Part shown: positions 17,121 to 26,652 of the stretch, piece after piece
Layout of the letters: every line of letters begins with the position of its first letter
Position numbering within the stretch: the stretch's first letter is position 1
Origin: NCEH01 sp002257205
Lineage (GTDB): Bacteria; Pseudomonadota; Alphaproteobacteria; Rhizobiales; Xanthobacteraceae
Assembly: GCF_043195105.1 (NCBI RefSeq)
Contig: NZ_JBAFWO010000005.1
Strand: one strand, 5' to 3'
DNA: 64,000 nucleotides
Made by a program: the position numbers and the translations under genes
Notes under the pieces: model-generated
Databases searched by the model: none
The model's input: the letters and a program-made list of their open reading frames with translations, nothing else
What the model was told of the DNA's origin: nothing

Positions 17121-18596
17121 ATGACCGTTCCCGCCGCCAAGACCCACGCGACCCCGCCGGCAGCACCGGACATCGACGCCGATGATGCGCCGCTGTACGC
17201 CGCGCGCCGCGCGATCTATCCCCAGAGCGTCCACGGCACCTTCCGGCGCATCAAGTGGATCGTGCTCATCATCACGCTCGGCATCTATTATTTCCTGCCC
17301 TTCGTGCGCTGGGATCGCGGGCCGGACGCGCCCAACCAGGCGGTGCTGATCGATTTCCCCGCCCGGCGCTTCTATTTCTTCTTCATCGAGATCTGGCCGC
17401 AGGAATTCTATTATGTCGCCGGCCTGCTGATCCTCGCGGCGCTGATCCTGTTCCTGATGAATGCGGTCGCCGGCCGGGTGTGGTGCGGCTATCTGTGCCC
17501 GCAGACCGTGTGGACCGACCTGTTCATGGCGGTGGAACGGCTGATCGAGGGCGACCGGCGCGAGCGCATCGCCGCCGATAACGCGCCCTGGACCATCGAC
17601 AAATTCGCCCACAAGACGCTGAAGCATACGCTGTGGCTGCTGATCGCCTGGTGGACCGGCGGCGCCTGGGTGCTCTATTTCGACGATGCCCCGACCCTGG
17701 TGCGCGAGCTCGCCACCTTCCAGGCCTCGGCGACCGCTTATACCTCGATCGCGGTGCTGACTTTCACCACTTATGTGCTGGCCGGCCACATGCGCGAGCA
17801 GGTGTGCACCTATATGTGCCCCTGGCCTCGCATCCAGGCGGCGCTGACCGACGAATACGCGCTCAACGTCACCTATCTGCTGGATCGCGGCGAGCCGCGC
17901 GGATCGCTCAAGAAGGTTGCGCAGCTGCGGGCCGAGGGCAAGCCGGCGGGTGATTGCATCGACTGCAACCAGTGCGTCAATGTCTGCCCCACCGGCGTGG
18001 ACATTCGCAAGGGGCTGCAGCTGGACTGCATCCAGTGCGGCCTGTGCATCGATGCCTGCGACACTGTGATGGACAAGATCCATCGCCCGCGCGGGCTGAT
18101 CCGCTATGAATCGGAAGCCAATCTGGAAGCGCAGGCGCGCGGCGAAGCGCCGGTGCGGCGCATCGTGCGCATGCGCACCATTCTCTATGCGGCGCTGATC
18201 TGCGGCATCGGCGGGCTGATGCTGGCGACGCTGGTGAACCGCTCCAGCGAGGGCCTGGCCGCCATCCACGATCGCAATCCGGTGTTCGTGCGGCTGTCCG
18301 ACGGGTCCCTGCGCAATGCCTATACGCTGCGGCTGATCAATAAGAAGCTGTATGAGCGCAGCTTCTCGATCTCGGTCTCCGGCGTGCCCGGCGCCACCTT
18401 GAACGTGGTCGGGACGGATGCGGGCTCGGAGAGCGATGTCCTCACCGTCGGCCCCGACCAGACGCGCGAAGTGCGCGTGCTGGTGACCACCAGGGATAAG
18501 TTGGACGCCGGCGCATCCTTGCCGGTGATATTCGAGATCCGCGACACGGCGACCGGCCTCGCCGCCCGTGCCAGTGACCATTTCATCGCGCCGTAG
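17121..18596 (+). CDS. ccoG: cbb3 oxidase assembly protein CcoG (polyferredoxin, FixG)
   Basis: The product of about 491 residues has five membrane helices and a central pair of 4Fe-4S clusters: CIDCNQCVNVCPTGVD and CIQCGLCIDACD. Earlier Cys motifs lie in GRVWCGYLCPQTVW and VCTYMCPWPRIQ, and the C-terminal 120 residues form an Ig-like periplasmic domain. CcoG is a cupric reductase that readies copper for the CuB site. An in-frame GTG one codon earlier (17118) is an alternative start. Confidence 0.95.
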   Translation: MTVPAAKTHATPPAAPDIDADDAPLYAARRAIYPQSVHGTFRRIKWIVLIITLGIYYFLPFVRWDRGPDAPNQAVLIDFPARRFYFFFIEIWPQEFYYVAGLLILAALILFLMNAVAGRVWCGYLCPQTVWTDLFMAVERLIEGDRRERIAADNAPWTIDKFAHKTLKHTLWLLIAWWTGGAWVLYFDDAPTLVRELATFQASATAYTSIAVLTFTTYVLAGHMREQVCTYMCPWPRIQAALTDEYALNVTYLLDRGEPRGSLKKVAQLRAEGKPAGDCIDCNQCVNVCPTGVDIRKGLQLDCIQCGLCIDACDTVMDKIHRPRGLIRYESEANLEAQARGEAPVRRIVRMRTILYAALICGIGGLMLATLVNRSSEGLAAIHDRNPVFVRLSDGSLRNAYTLRLINKKLYERSFSISVSGVPGATLNVVGTDAGSESDVLTVGPDQTREVRVLVTTRDKLDAGASLPVIFEIRDTATGLAARASDHFIAP

Positions 18597-18606
18597 GAAG
18601 CATTCG

Positions 18607-19110
18607 ATGGCACAGCTCGGCATCGCGCAAAAGCCGCCGCGGGAACTCACCGGCCGCATGGTATTGTTCATCATCCTCGCCTTTTTCGGCGTGGTGGTGG
18701 GCGTGAACGTGGTCATGGCCCGGTTCGCCGTCTCCACCTTCGGCGGGGTGGAGACCGAAAGCTCCTACAAGGCGGGCCTCGCCTTCCGCAGCGAGGAGGA
18801 GGCGGCCGCCCAGCAGACGACGCGCGGCTGGAACGTGGAAGCCGATATGACGAGCCAGGGCCTGGAGCGCCACATCGTGCTGATCGTGCGCGATGCGGCC
18901 GGCAAGCCCCTGAGCGGGCTCGAGGTGACGGGGCGCCTGTTCCATCCGACGGATGCGCGCGGCGACGTGACCCTCGCCCTCGCCGACGTCGGAGGCGGCC
19001 GCTACATGGGCGCCGCCACCGCCCATGCCGGGCAATGGGACCTGATGCTTGATCTTGCGCAAGGCGGGCAACGCCTGTTCCGGTCCAAGAACCGGGTTCA
19101 ACTGCACTAG
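18607..19110 (+). CDS. fixH: FixH family protein (CcoH)
   Basis: A 167-residue protein with one N-terminal helix (MVLFIILAFFGVVVGVNVVMARFAV) and a periplasmic beta-rich domain containing GVETESSYKAGLAF and ATAHAGQWDLML, as in FixH/CcoH. It is needed for cbb3 assembly, probably holding the copper ATPase and oxidase subunits together. The ATG has GGAAG upstream and follows ccoG by 10 bp. Confidence 0.92.
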   Translation: MAQLGIAQKPPRELTGRMVLFIILAFFGVVVGVNVVMARFAVSTFGGVETESSYKAGLAFRSEEEAAAQQTTRGWNVEADMTSQGLERHIVLIVRDAAGKPLSGLEVTGRLFHPTDARGDVTLALADVGGGRYMGAATAHAGQWDLMLDLAQGGQRLFRSKNRVQLH

Positions 19111-19171
19111 CCGCGTCCCGCCGTGCGGGGGGGCCGGTGCGGGGCTCGCGTGATTTCCGGGTGCTGCGCAC

Positions 19172-21385
19172 ATGGCCGAGGCCGTCGATTATTCCATCTT
19201 TCTCGCCCGTGACGCGGAGGGCCGCGCGGAAGTGAGCCTCGCCGTGGACGGCGTGGATTGCGCCGCCTGCATCAGCGACATCGAGAACGGCGTCAAATCT
19301 TTGCCCGGCGTGGTCCATGCCCGGCTGAACTATTCCACCCATCGCCTCACCGTCGCCTGGAGCGGCGAAGGCGCGCCCGCCGAGGTGGTGCAGCGCCTGG
19401 AATCGCTCGGCTATCGCGCCCATCCCTTTTCCGGCCGGGTGGAGGAGGAAGAGGCGCGTCGCGCCCGCTGGCTGCTGCGCTGCATGGGCGTCGCGGGCTT
19501 CGCCGCCATGAACGTGATGCTGCTGTCGGTCTCGGTCTGGTCGGGCAATGTCACCGACATCACGCCCGAGACGCGGGATTTCTTCCATTGGCTGTCCGCC
19601 CTCATCGCCCTGCCCGCCGCCGCCTATGCCGGTCAGCCCTTCTTCCAGAGCGCGCTGCGCGCGGTGCGCACCCGCAAGCTGAACATGGACGTGCCGATCT
19701 CGCTCGGGGTGATCCTGGCGCTCGGCATGTCGGTGGTCGAAACCGCGCTGCACAAGGAGCACGCCTATTTCGACAGCGCGGTGATGCTGCTGTTCTTCCT
19801 TCTGGCGGGCCGCTATCTCGACCATGAGGCGCGCCGGCGCACCCGCGCCGTGGCCGGCAATATCGCCGCCTTGCGCGGGGAGATGGCGCATCGCCTCGGC
19901 TCCGACGGGGTGCCGGTGCTGGTGCCGGTGCAGGCGCTGGCGCCGGGCGACATGATCCTCGTCGCCGCGGGCGAGCGGGTGGGCGCGGACGGGGAAGTGG
20001 TCTCCGGCGCCTCGGCGGTGGACGAAGCGTTGATCACCGGGGAGACCCTGCCGCGCCTCGTCGCTCCCGGCGCGCGGGTCTATGCCGGCAGTCTCAACGG
20101 GTCCGGCGCGCTCACCTTGCGCGTCACCGCCGGCGGCGAGGGCACGCTGATCGACGACGTCCAGCGCCTGCTGGATGGTGCGCTCAGCGCGCGCGGCGCC
20201 TATGTGCGCCTCGCCGACCGGGTGGCGCGCCTTTATGCGCCGGTGGTCCATCTCACCGCGCTGGCTTCCGCCATCTTCTGGCTGGTGCTGGGTGCGAGCG
20301 TGCATGATGCGGTGATGATCGCGGTCGCCGTGCTGATCATCACCTGCCCCTGCGCGCTGGCGCTGGCGGTGCCGGTGGTCCAGGTGGTGGCGACCGGGCG
20401 CCTGTTCCGCGCCGGACTGCTGGTGAATGCTGGCGACATGCTGGAGCGCCTCGCGCCCGTGGACATGGTCGTGTTCGACAAGACCGGCACGCTGACCCTG
20501 CCGGACGCCGTGCTGCGCGTGCCGCAGGACGCCGATCCGCGTCTGCTGGCGCTCGCGGCGCGCCTCGCCTTGTCGAGCCGGCATCCGCTCGCCGCGGCGC
20601 TCGCCCGCTCGGCGCAGGGCGCGGCCTTCGCCGAGGTGGAGGAAAGGACCGGCGCGGGCGTGCGCACCTTGCTGCCGGAGGGCGAGGCCCGGCTCGGCAG
20701 CCTGGAGTTCTGCGATGTGCGGCTGCCGGCGGACCTTCCGCCCGACTTGCCGCCCGACTGCTCGCTGATCGCGTTCCGGCTCGGCGACGCGCGCCTCATC
20801 ATCGGCATCGCCCAGCAAGTGCGGCCCGATGCGCGCGCCGTGGTGGACGCCCTCAAGGCGCGCGGCATCGCCGCGCGCATTCTCTCGGGCGATCGGCCGG
20901 AAGCGGTGGCGCCGGTCGCGGCACAGCTCGGCATCGCCGATTATGAAGGGGGCCTGCGCCCGGCCGACAAGATTGCCGCCCTGGAAAAATTGAAGGCGGC
21001 GGGGCATCGCGTGTGCATGGTCGGCGACGGGCTGAACGATGCGCCCGCGCTTGCGGCAGCCGAGGTGTCGCTCTCCCCCGCCAGCGGCGCGGCGGTGACG
21101 CAGGCGCAGGCCGACGCCGTGTTCATCGGCCAGCGCCTCGCCCCGGTCCTCGCCGCGCTCGATGGCGCGCGCACTGCCGGCCGGCTGATGCGGCAGAATC
21201 TCGCCCTCGCGATCTGCTATAATTTCATCGCCGTGCCGCTGGCGGTCGCGGGCTATGTGACGCCCCTGGTGGCAGCGCTCGCCATGTCCGGATCGTCCAT
21301 CCTGGTGACGCTGAATGCCCTGCGCGCCGGCACGTCCGCCGCCGGGCCGGCGCCCGCGACGACGGTCGAGGAGGTGCACGCATGA
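19172..21385 (+). CDS. ccoI: Copper-translocating P1B-type ATPase of cbb3 assembly (CcoI/FixI)
   Basis: The 737-residue pump has an N-terminal metal-binding domain with DCAAC (Cys30, Cys33), eight helices, the actuator loop ITGET near 288-292, the membrane metal site TCPCALAL (CPC at 392-394), the phosphorylation site DKTGTLT (Asp436), SRHPLA, and the hinge GDGLNDAP. FixI/CcoI pumps export copper to the periplasm for oxidase loading rather than for resistance. Its stop overlaps ccoS (ATGA). Confidence 0.95.
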   Translation: MAEAVDYSIFLARDAEGRAEVSLAVDGVDCAACISDIENGVKSLPGVVHARLNYSTHRLTVAWSGEGAPAEVVQRLESLGYRAHPFSGRVEEEEARRARWLLRCMGVAGFAAMNVMLLSVSVWSGNVTDITPETRDFFHWLSALIALPAAAYAGQPFFQSALRAVRTRKLNMDVPISLGVILALGMSVVETALHKEHAYFDSAVMLLFFLLAGRYLDHEARRRTRAVAGNIAALRGEMAHRLGSDGVPVLVPVQALAPGDMILVAAGERVGADGEVVSGASAVDEALITGETLPRLVAPGARVYAGSLNGSGALTLRVTAGGEGTLIDDVQRLLDGALSARGAYVRLADRVARLYAPVVHLTALASAIFWLVLGASVHDAVMIAVAVLIITCPCALALAVPVVQVVATGRLFRAGLLVNAGDMLERLAPVDMVVFDKTGTLTLPDAVLRVPQDADPRLLALAARLALSSRHPLAAALARSAQGAAFAEVEERTGAGVRTLLPEGEARLGSLEFCDVRLPADLPPDLPPDCSLIAFRLGDARLIIGIAQQVRPDARAVVDALKARGIAARILSGDRPEAVAPVAAQLGIADYEGGLRPADKIAALEKLKAAGHRVCMVGDGLNDAPALAAAEVSLSPASGAAVTQAQADAVFIGQRLAPVLAALDGARTAGRLMRQNLALAICYNFIAVPLAVAGYVTPLVAALAMSGSSILVTLNALRAGTSAAGPAPATTVEEVHA

Positions 21386-21567
21386 CGGTGCTGCTCTATC
21401 TGGTGCCGATCGCGCTCGGGCTCGGGCTGATCGGCCTGTTCGCCTTCCTGTGGAGCCTCAAGAGCGGGCAATATGAGGATCTGGACGGCGCCGCCTTCCG
21501 CGTGCTGAGCGACGACGACCTTCCGTCCGCGCCCCGCGCCCCCGCCAGGCGGGAGCCGCGCCCATGA
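21382..21567 (+). CDS. ccoS: cbb3 oxidase maturation protein CcoS
   Basis: A 61-residue single-pass protein: helix LLYLVPIALGLGLIGLFAFLWSL, then the diagnostic KSGQYEDLDGAAFRVLSDDD. CcoS is needed for heme and copper insertion in the cbb3 enzyme. It overlaps ccoI and the next gene by 4 bp each. Confidence 0.93.
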   Translation: MTVLLYLVPIALGLGLIGLFAFLWSLKSGQYEDLDGAAFRVLSDDDLPSAPRAPARREPRP

Positions 21568-22715
21568 AGCCCGCGACGCCCTTGCCGGGACCGCGCGCCG
21601 GCATGCTGGTGTGTGTCTGCGATCCGCAGTTCGATCCGCCGGCCAATGACAATGCCGCGCGGCGGGCGCCCCCGTTCGGCCTCGCGCTGGGGTTCGCCTT
21701 CGCGGTGCTGGCGCAGACGCTGGCGAGCGGCATCCTGCCCCTGGCGGGCGCGGCGCTGGCGCGCGATCCCCATTATGCGACCGTGCCGTTCGCCGCCATG
21801 CTGGTGGGCGCCGCCCTCGCCTCCTTCCCCGCCTCGTTTCTCGGCGATGCCTTCGGCCGCCGCACCGGCTTTGCGCTCGGCGCCTCGCTCGGCATCGGCG
21901 GCGGGGCCTTGCTGGCGGTCGGCCTTCTGCAGATGCAATTCGCCTGGGTCTGCCTCGGGGCGCTCTGGCTCGGCATGGCGCAGGGTTTTTCCTTCTTCTA
22001 CCGGCACGAGGCGGCGGCCACCGCCGGGCGGCCGGTGGCCGCCGCCGCGGGCGTGCTCACCGGCGGCCTGCTCGCCGCCTTTGCCGGGCCGCTGCTGGCG
22101 ATGGGCGCGGAATGGCTGTTCTCGCCTTTCTTCCTGGTGGGATCTGCGGTGCTGGCCGCGCTCGCCCACACGCTGTCGCTCGCCGTCGCGGTGCTGATGG
22201 CGCCGGATGCCGCGCCGCGCTTCCGCGAAAAAGCGACGCTGCCGCTGAAGGCGATCGCGGTGCCGACGCTTTGCGGAGCGCTGGCCTGGCTCGGCATGAG
22301 CCTGCTGATGGCGCAGGCGCCCCTGGCGCTGCTCGGCTGCGGCATCGGCGAGGGCGCGGTGTTCGGCTTCATCGCCCTGCATGTGGCCGCCATGTATGCG
22401 CCGGCCGCCCCGCTGGCCTATTTCGGCGCGCGGCTCGCCCCACGTCCGCTGGCGCTCACGGGGCTCGCGCTGGTGGTCGTGGCGCTCGCCCTGCCCGCCG
22501 CGAGCGTGCTTCTGCCGGCCCGCCTGTCACCGGAAACCTGGGGTTGGACCTTAGCGCTGATCCTGGTGGGCGCCGGCTGGTCGCTCGCCACCATCGGCTG
22601 CACCGGCTGGATCTACCAGAAGGGAACGCCCTCGCGCCTCGGCCTCGCGCTGCATGACGGCGCCCTGTTCCTGTCCGCCATCCTCGGCGCCCTGCTCGCG
22701 GGCCGATTGCTTTAG
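21564..22715 (+). CDS. ccoA: CcoA-like MFS copper importer in the cco operon
   Basis: A 383-residue, 12-helix MFS protein coupled to ccoS by ATGA. Two motifs match the copper-binding residues of Rhodobacter CcoA: MSLLM (Met245, Met249) and HVAAM (His273, Met277). The Met-to-His spacing of 28 equals that known for CcoA (Met233, His261). CcoA imports copper into the cytoplasm for cbb3 assembly. The N-terminus adds MLVCVCDPQFD, a Cys-x-Cys that could touch metal. The motifs and operon position are seen; copper transport is inferred. A shorter start at Met14 is possible. Confidence 0.78.
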   Translation: MKPATPLPGPRAGMLVCVCDPQFDPPANDNAARRAPPFGLALGFAFAVLAQTLASGILPLAGAALARDPHYATVPFAAMLVGAALASFPASFLGDAFGRRTGFALGASLGIGGGALLAVGLLQMQFAWVCLGALWLGMAQGFSFFYRHEAAATAGRPVAAAAGVLTGGLLAAFAGPLLAMGAEWLFSPFFLVGSAVLAALAHTLSLAVAVLMAPDAAPRFREKATLPLKAIAVPTLCGALAWLGMSLLMAQAPLALLGCGIGEGAVFGFIALHVAAMYAPAAPLAYFGARLAPRPLALTGLALVVVALALPAASVLLPARLSPETWGWTLALILVGAGWSLATIGCTGWIYQKGTPSRLGLALHDGALFLSAILGALLAGRLL

Positions 22716-22727
22716 CGCCGGATTCAG

Positions 22728-22763
22728 CGATCCTATGGAGACGTTAGCGGCTCCACAGGATCG
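22728..22763 (+). terminator. Hairpin after the ccoGHIS-ccoA operon
   Basis: CGATCCTaTGGAG pairs with CTCCAcAGGATCG (12 pairs and one A/C mismatch, 10-base loop), 12 bp after the stop. No U-run follows, so it may stop transcription weakly or shield the 3' end. Confidence 0.6.
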
Positions 22764-22842
22764 GATCGCGTCCAGCGCGCTTCGTCTTGTGATCGCGGGA
22801 GGGATCTGCCAAGGCTCGTGTACGATGCGTCGGGAGCGCGGC

Positions 22843-23592
22843 ATGTCTCAGCTTTTTTCGCTTGCCGGGCGCACGGCCCTGGTCACGGGAAGCGCGGCGG
22901 GCCTGGGTTTTGAAATCGCCAAGGGCATGGCGCAGGCCGGCGCCCATGTGCTGCTGAACGGGCGCGACCGCTCCCGCCTGCTTGCCGCCGGCGCCCGCCT
23001 CGCCGATTTCGGCAAGGTGAGCCTGCTGCCGTTCGACATTTCCGACGCCACCACGGTCGCCCATGCGCTGGAGGAAGCGCCGCCCGTGGACATCCTCGTG
23101 AACAATGCCGGCGCCCGCGACCGGCGTCCGTTCTTCGAGCTGGACGACGCGGCGTTCCAGCGCCTTCTGGATGTGGACCTGATCGCCCCCGCGCGCCTCA
23201 TGCGGGCGGTCGCGGGCGGCATGGCGGCACGGGGCGAGGGGCGCATCATCAACATCACCTCCATCGCCGGGCCGATCGCGCGCGCGGGCGATGCCGCCTA
23301 TACCGCCGCCAAGGGCGGGCTGGAGGCCCTGACGCGGGCTCTTGCGGCTGAGTTCGGGCCGCACGGCGTCACCGTCAACGCCATCGCGCCGGGCTATTTC
23401 GCCACCGATGCGAATACCGCCATGGCAACGGACCCCGCCATCGGCGACTGGCTTTCGCGCCGCACCTCTCTTGGAAGATGGGGGCAGCCGCAAGAAATCG
23501 CCGGCGCGGCGGTATTCCTTGCGTCGCCCGCCGCAAGTTATGTCACCGGGCATGTTCTGGTTGTGGACGGCGGTTATCTCGCGCATTTCTAG
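22843..23592 (+). CDS. Short-chain dehydrogenase/reductase (SDR, gluconate 5-dehydrogenase-like)
   Basis: The 249-residue classical SDR has TGSAAGLG (NAD(P)-binding), NNAG, the catalytic Ser in NITSIAG, YTAAK, and the closing YVTGHVLVVDGGY. The opening LFSLAGRTALVTGSAAGLGFEIA is closest in style to gluconate 5-dehydrogenases, but specificity cannot be settled. The ATG has GGGAG upstream; a longer open frame starts at 22654 without homology. It lies 79 bp before the GGDEF-EAL gene and has no metabolic neighbours. Confidence 0.85.
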   Translation: MSQLFSLAGRTALVTGSAAGLGFEIAKGMAQAGAHVLLNGRDRSRLLAAGARLADFGKVSLLPFDISDATTVAHALEEAPPVDILVNNAGARDRRPFFELDDAAFQRLLDVDLIAPARLMRAVAGGMAARGEGRIINITSIAGPIARAGDAAYTAAKGGLEALTRALAAEFGPHGVTVNAIAPGYFATDANTAMATDPAIGDWLSRRTSLGRWGQPQEIAGAAVFLASPAASYVTGHVLVVDGGYLAHF

Positions 23593-23670
23593 GGACCCGC
23601 GTCGGGTGCACTATCCCTGCGTCGCGTTTGAGAGATAAATCAGCGGAAAGGGGAGGCGGCAGGATCGACG

Positions 23671-25995
23671 ATGGATGACGGACGACTCAACTCCTTGACG
23701 GGGGAATTCGTCGAGCCGATCCGCGAACAGGTCTTCCGGAGCCAGCGTTTCGGCGAGCTGGTTCGGCATAGCCGCGTGCTGTTCCTCCTCGCCGCCCTCC
23801 TCAACGCCCTGTTCCTGTTCAGCGACTGGCGTTTCGAGGGGCAGTCGCATTTCCTCGATGCGATTTACGCCCGGTGCGCGGTGATCGCGGTGTCGCTGGC
23901 CTGCGCCGCCGTCGTCAACCGCGCCGTGAGTTTCCGCGCGGTGCAGTTCATCATCGTCCTGTGGCAATGGATCACGGCCATCGGAGTGGCGGTGCTGGTG
24001 CATTCGCGCAGCGACATCGCCCTGTTCGTGGTGCTGCTGCTGCCGGCGATCTATTATCTCGTGGTGCCGGTGTCGTTTCGCTGGTCGGTCGCGAGCGGCG
24101 TGTTCTGCAGCATTCTGATGCTGGTGGGCTATCTCGGGGTGCCGCCGCAAACGGACACCGCGCTCGGGCTCGCGCTGGCGGTGGTGATGCTCAACGCCGC
24201 GCTGATCCTCGTGCTGGTGCGCAACAACCGCCAGAGCCGGCTCGAATGGGTCGCGACCCAGGACCAGAAGGCCGCCCGCGAGGTGCTCTCGCAAAGCGAG
24301 CGCCTGCTCGAGCGCACCTTCATGGCGGTGCCCATCCCGCTGCTCATCACCGAACTGGAGAGCGGGCGCATCGTGCGCTACAACGCCGCCGGGGTGAGCT
24401 ATTTCGGCGGCGAGCCGCACGAGTTCGGTGTCCAGTCGGTATGGCAGATCTATGCGGACCTCGGCGCGCGCCGGGTGTTCCTGGAACGGCTGATCCGCGA
24501 CGGATCGGTGACCAATTTCGAAACCAAGATCCGCCTCGGCAATGGCGAGCTGCGCAGCGTCCTGGTGGCGGCCACCTTCATCGAGATCGACGGCGAGGCG
24601 TGCCTGGTCTCCGGCGTCATCGACATCACCGACCGCCTCGCGGCCGAACAGAAGATCCGCTATGCGGCGAGCCACGATGCCTTGACCGGGCTCACCAACC
24701 GCGCCGCCTTCCAGGCCCAGCTCGATGCCACGATCCGCGAGGCGCGCACCCGGCCCGGCGCGATCTTCCTGCTGCTGGTCGACCTCGACGGGCTGAAGGA
24801 CGTGAACGACACGCTCGGCCATGCGGCGGGTGATGCCCTGCTGGTGGAGACGGCGCGGCGCCTGGAGCGGCTCGCGGGCGAGCGGGCGGTGGTGGCGCGG
24901 CTCGGCGGCGACGAGTTCGTCATCCTGCTGCGCGGGGCGATCTCGCTGGAGGAGGCGCAGGCGCTCTCCCAGGCGATCATCGCCGATTTCCGCCATCCGC
25001 TAGTCTATCAGGACCGCTCGCTCTCCACCAAGGCGAGCATCGGACTTGCCGCCTGCCCCAATGCCGATTACGCCCCCGGCGAGCTGATGAAGGACGCCGA
25101 CCTCGCGCTCTATGCCGCCAAGCAGGAAGGCCGCAACCGCGCGGTGCTCTATGCCCCGGCCATGCGGCGCGCCATGAACGAGCGCATCTCGCTCAACCGC
25201 TCGCTGGCCAATGCGGTGGCGGGCAATGAGATCACGCCCTATTACCAGCCCAAGGTGTCGCTCATCACCGGCCAGCTGATGGGGTTCGAGGCGCTCATGC
25301 GCTGGAAGCGCTCCACCACCCAGGTGCTCCAGCCCCAGAGCTTCCTGACCGCGTTCGAGGATCCCGAGCTGGCCCTGCTCATGGGCGACACCATGCTGCG
25401 GCAGGTGGCGCGCGACGTACGCAAATGGCTGGACCAGGGCTATCCCGTGGGGCGGGTGGCGGTGAACCTCTCGCCGGCCCAGTTCACCCATCGCGACCTG
25501 GCGAACCAGATCCTGGAATTGCTGGCGGCGGAGCGCGTGACGCCGAGCCATTTCGACGTCGAGATCACCGAGACCGTGTTCCTCGGCCGCAATTCGGATT
25601 TCGTCGCGCCCATTCTCGGCCAGCTGCACAGCGCCGGCATGAATCTCGCGCTGGACGATTTCGGCACCGGCTATGCGGCGCTGACCCACCTCAAGCAATT
25701 GCCCATCGACACCATCAAGATCGACCGCAGCTTCGTGCAGGATACGGAGAGCGATTCCTTCGACGCCGCCATCGTCTGCACGGTGATCGAGCTCGGAAAG
25801 AACCTCGGCATGTGCGTGGTGGCCGAGGGCGTGGAGACTGTGGGCCAGGCGCGCTTCCTGCGCGAGCGCGGATGCGAGGTGGCGCAGGGCTTCCTTTATG
25901 CCCGGCCGATGCCGGCGGCCGCCACGGCCGAATTCCTCGCCCGCGAAACCCGCGACACCGCCGCCACCCGCGTGTGCGACCTGTGGGGGCGGTGA
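23671..25995 (+). CDS. Membrane-bound PAS-GGDEF-EAL cyclic-di-GMP protein
   Basis: A 774-residue protein with about five N-terminal helices (residues 37-190), a PAS domain (about 210-325), GGDEF (RLGGDEFVIL, 412-416) and EAL (GFEALMRWK, 540-542, with DDFGTGYAAL, KIDRSFV and AEGVE). Both catalytic motifs are intact, so it could make and break c-di-GMP. The inhibitory RxxD site before GGDEF is absent (GERAVVARLGG). The signal sensed by the membrane and PAS parts is unknown. It is convergent with dgoA, leaving only 4 bp. Confidence 0.92.
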   Translation: MDDGRLNSLTGEFVEPIREQVFRSQRFGELVRHSRVLFLLAALLNALFLFSDWRFEGQSHFLDAIYARCAVIAVSLACAAVVNRAVSFRAVQFIIVLWQWITAIGVAVLVHSRSDIALFVVLLLPAIYYLVVPVSFRWSVASGVFCSILMLVGYLGVPPQTDTALGLALAVVMLNAALILVLVRNNRQSRLEWVATQDQKAAREVLSQSERLLERTFMAVPIPLLITELESGRIVRYNAAGVSYFGGEPHEFGVQSVWQIYADLGARRVFLERLIRDGSVTNFETKIRLGNGELRSVLVAATFIEIDGEACLVSGVIDITDRLAAEQKIRYAASHDALTGLTNRAAFQAQLDATIREARTRPGAIFLLLVDLDGLKDVNDTLGHAAGDALLVETARRLERLAGERAVVARLGGDEFVILLRGAISLEEAQALSQAIIADFRHPLVYQDRSLSTKASIGLAACPNADYAPGELMKDADLALYAAKQEGRNRAVLYAPAMRRAMNERISLNRSLANAVAGNEITPYYQPKVSLITGQLMGFEALMRWKRSTTQVLQPQSFLTAFEDPELALLMGDTMLRQVARDVRKWLDQGYPVGRVAVNLSPAQFTHRDLANQILELLAAERVTPSHFDVEITETVFLGRNSDFVAPILGQLHSAGMNLALDDFGTGYAALTHLKQLPIDTIKIDRSFVQDTESDSFDAAIVCTVIELGKNLGMCVVAEGVETVGQARFLRERGCEVAQGFLYARPMPAAATAEFLARETRDTAATRVCDLWGR

Positions 25996-25999
25996 GAAC

Positions 26000-26629
26000 T
26001 CAGGGAAACAGGGCGCGCGCAGCGGCCACCAGCGCGGCGGCATCGTGCGCGATCGCTTCCGCCGGCTTGCCGGGCTTGTAGAGCGCCGAGCCCAGCCCGA
26101 AGCCGTCGGCCCCGGCGGCGCGATAGGCGGCCATGTTGGCGGCATCTATCCCGCCGACCGGCAGCAGCGTCGCGCCCACCATCACCGCCCGCCACGCCTT
26201 CAGCACCTGGGGCGGCAGGCCCTCGGCGGGGAACAGCTTGAGCGCGTCGGCACCTGCGCGCAAAGCGGCGAAGGCTTCCGTGGGGGTGGCGACGCCCGGC
26301 GTGCAGATGAGCCCGGCGGCCTTGGCGGCGCGGATCACGTCGCCATCCGAATGGGGCATGACGATCAGCCGCCCGCCGGCCTGCGCCACCTGCGCCACGT
26401 CCGCCGGCGACATCACCGTTCCCGCGCCGATCAAGGCCTCGGCGCCGAAGCGCTCCGCCAGCAGCGCGATGGAGCGCAGCGGGTCGGGCGAATTCAGCGG
26501 CACCTCGATGATGGCGATGCCGACCTCCACCAGCGCTGTGCCCACATCCAGCGCCTCGTCTGGCTTCAGGCCGCGCAGGATGGCGACGAGCGGGCAGCGC
26601 GCCAGGGCCTGGGGGAAGGTGAGGGTCAT
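26000..26629 (-). CDS. dgoA: 2-dehydro-3-deoxy-6-phosphogalactonate aldolase
   Basis: The 209-residue class I aldolase shows CPLVAILRGLKPDEA, EVPLNSPDPLRSI with the catalytic Glu, GAGTVMS, the Schiff-base lysine in DALKLFPAE, and PVGGID. It splits 2-keto-3-deoxy-6-phosphogalactonate to pyruvate and glyceraldehyde 3-phosphate in the De Ley-Doudoroff pathway. It follows dgoK by 23 bp and is the last gene of the operon. Confidence 0.93.
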   Translation of the reverse strand: MTLTFPQALARCPLVAILRGLKPDEALDVGTALVEVGIAIIEVPLNSPDPLRSIALLAERFGAEALIGAGTVMSPADVAQVAQAGGRLIVMPHSDGDVIRAAKAAGLICTPGVATPTEAFAALRAGADALKLFPAEGLPPQVLKAWRAVMVGATLLPVGGIDAANMAAYRAAGADGFGLGSALYKPGKPAEAIAHDAAALVAAARALFP

Positions 26630-26652
26630 CGAAAGCACTCCGGTGCGGGCGG

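Noticed and set aside
18713..21379. Very long open frame on the minus strand opposite ccoI (888 codons)
   Set aside because: It is the antisense of a fully motif-supported ATPase; the translation is Arg/Gly/His/Gln-rich low-complexity sequence typical of GC-rich shadow frames.
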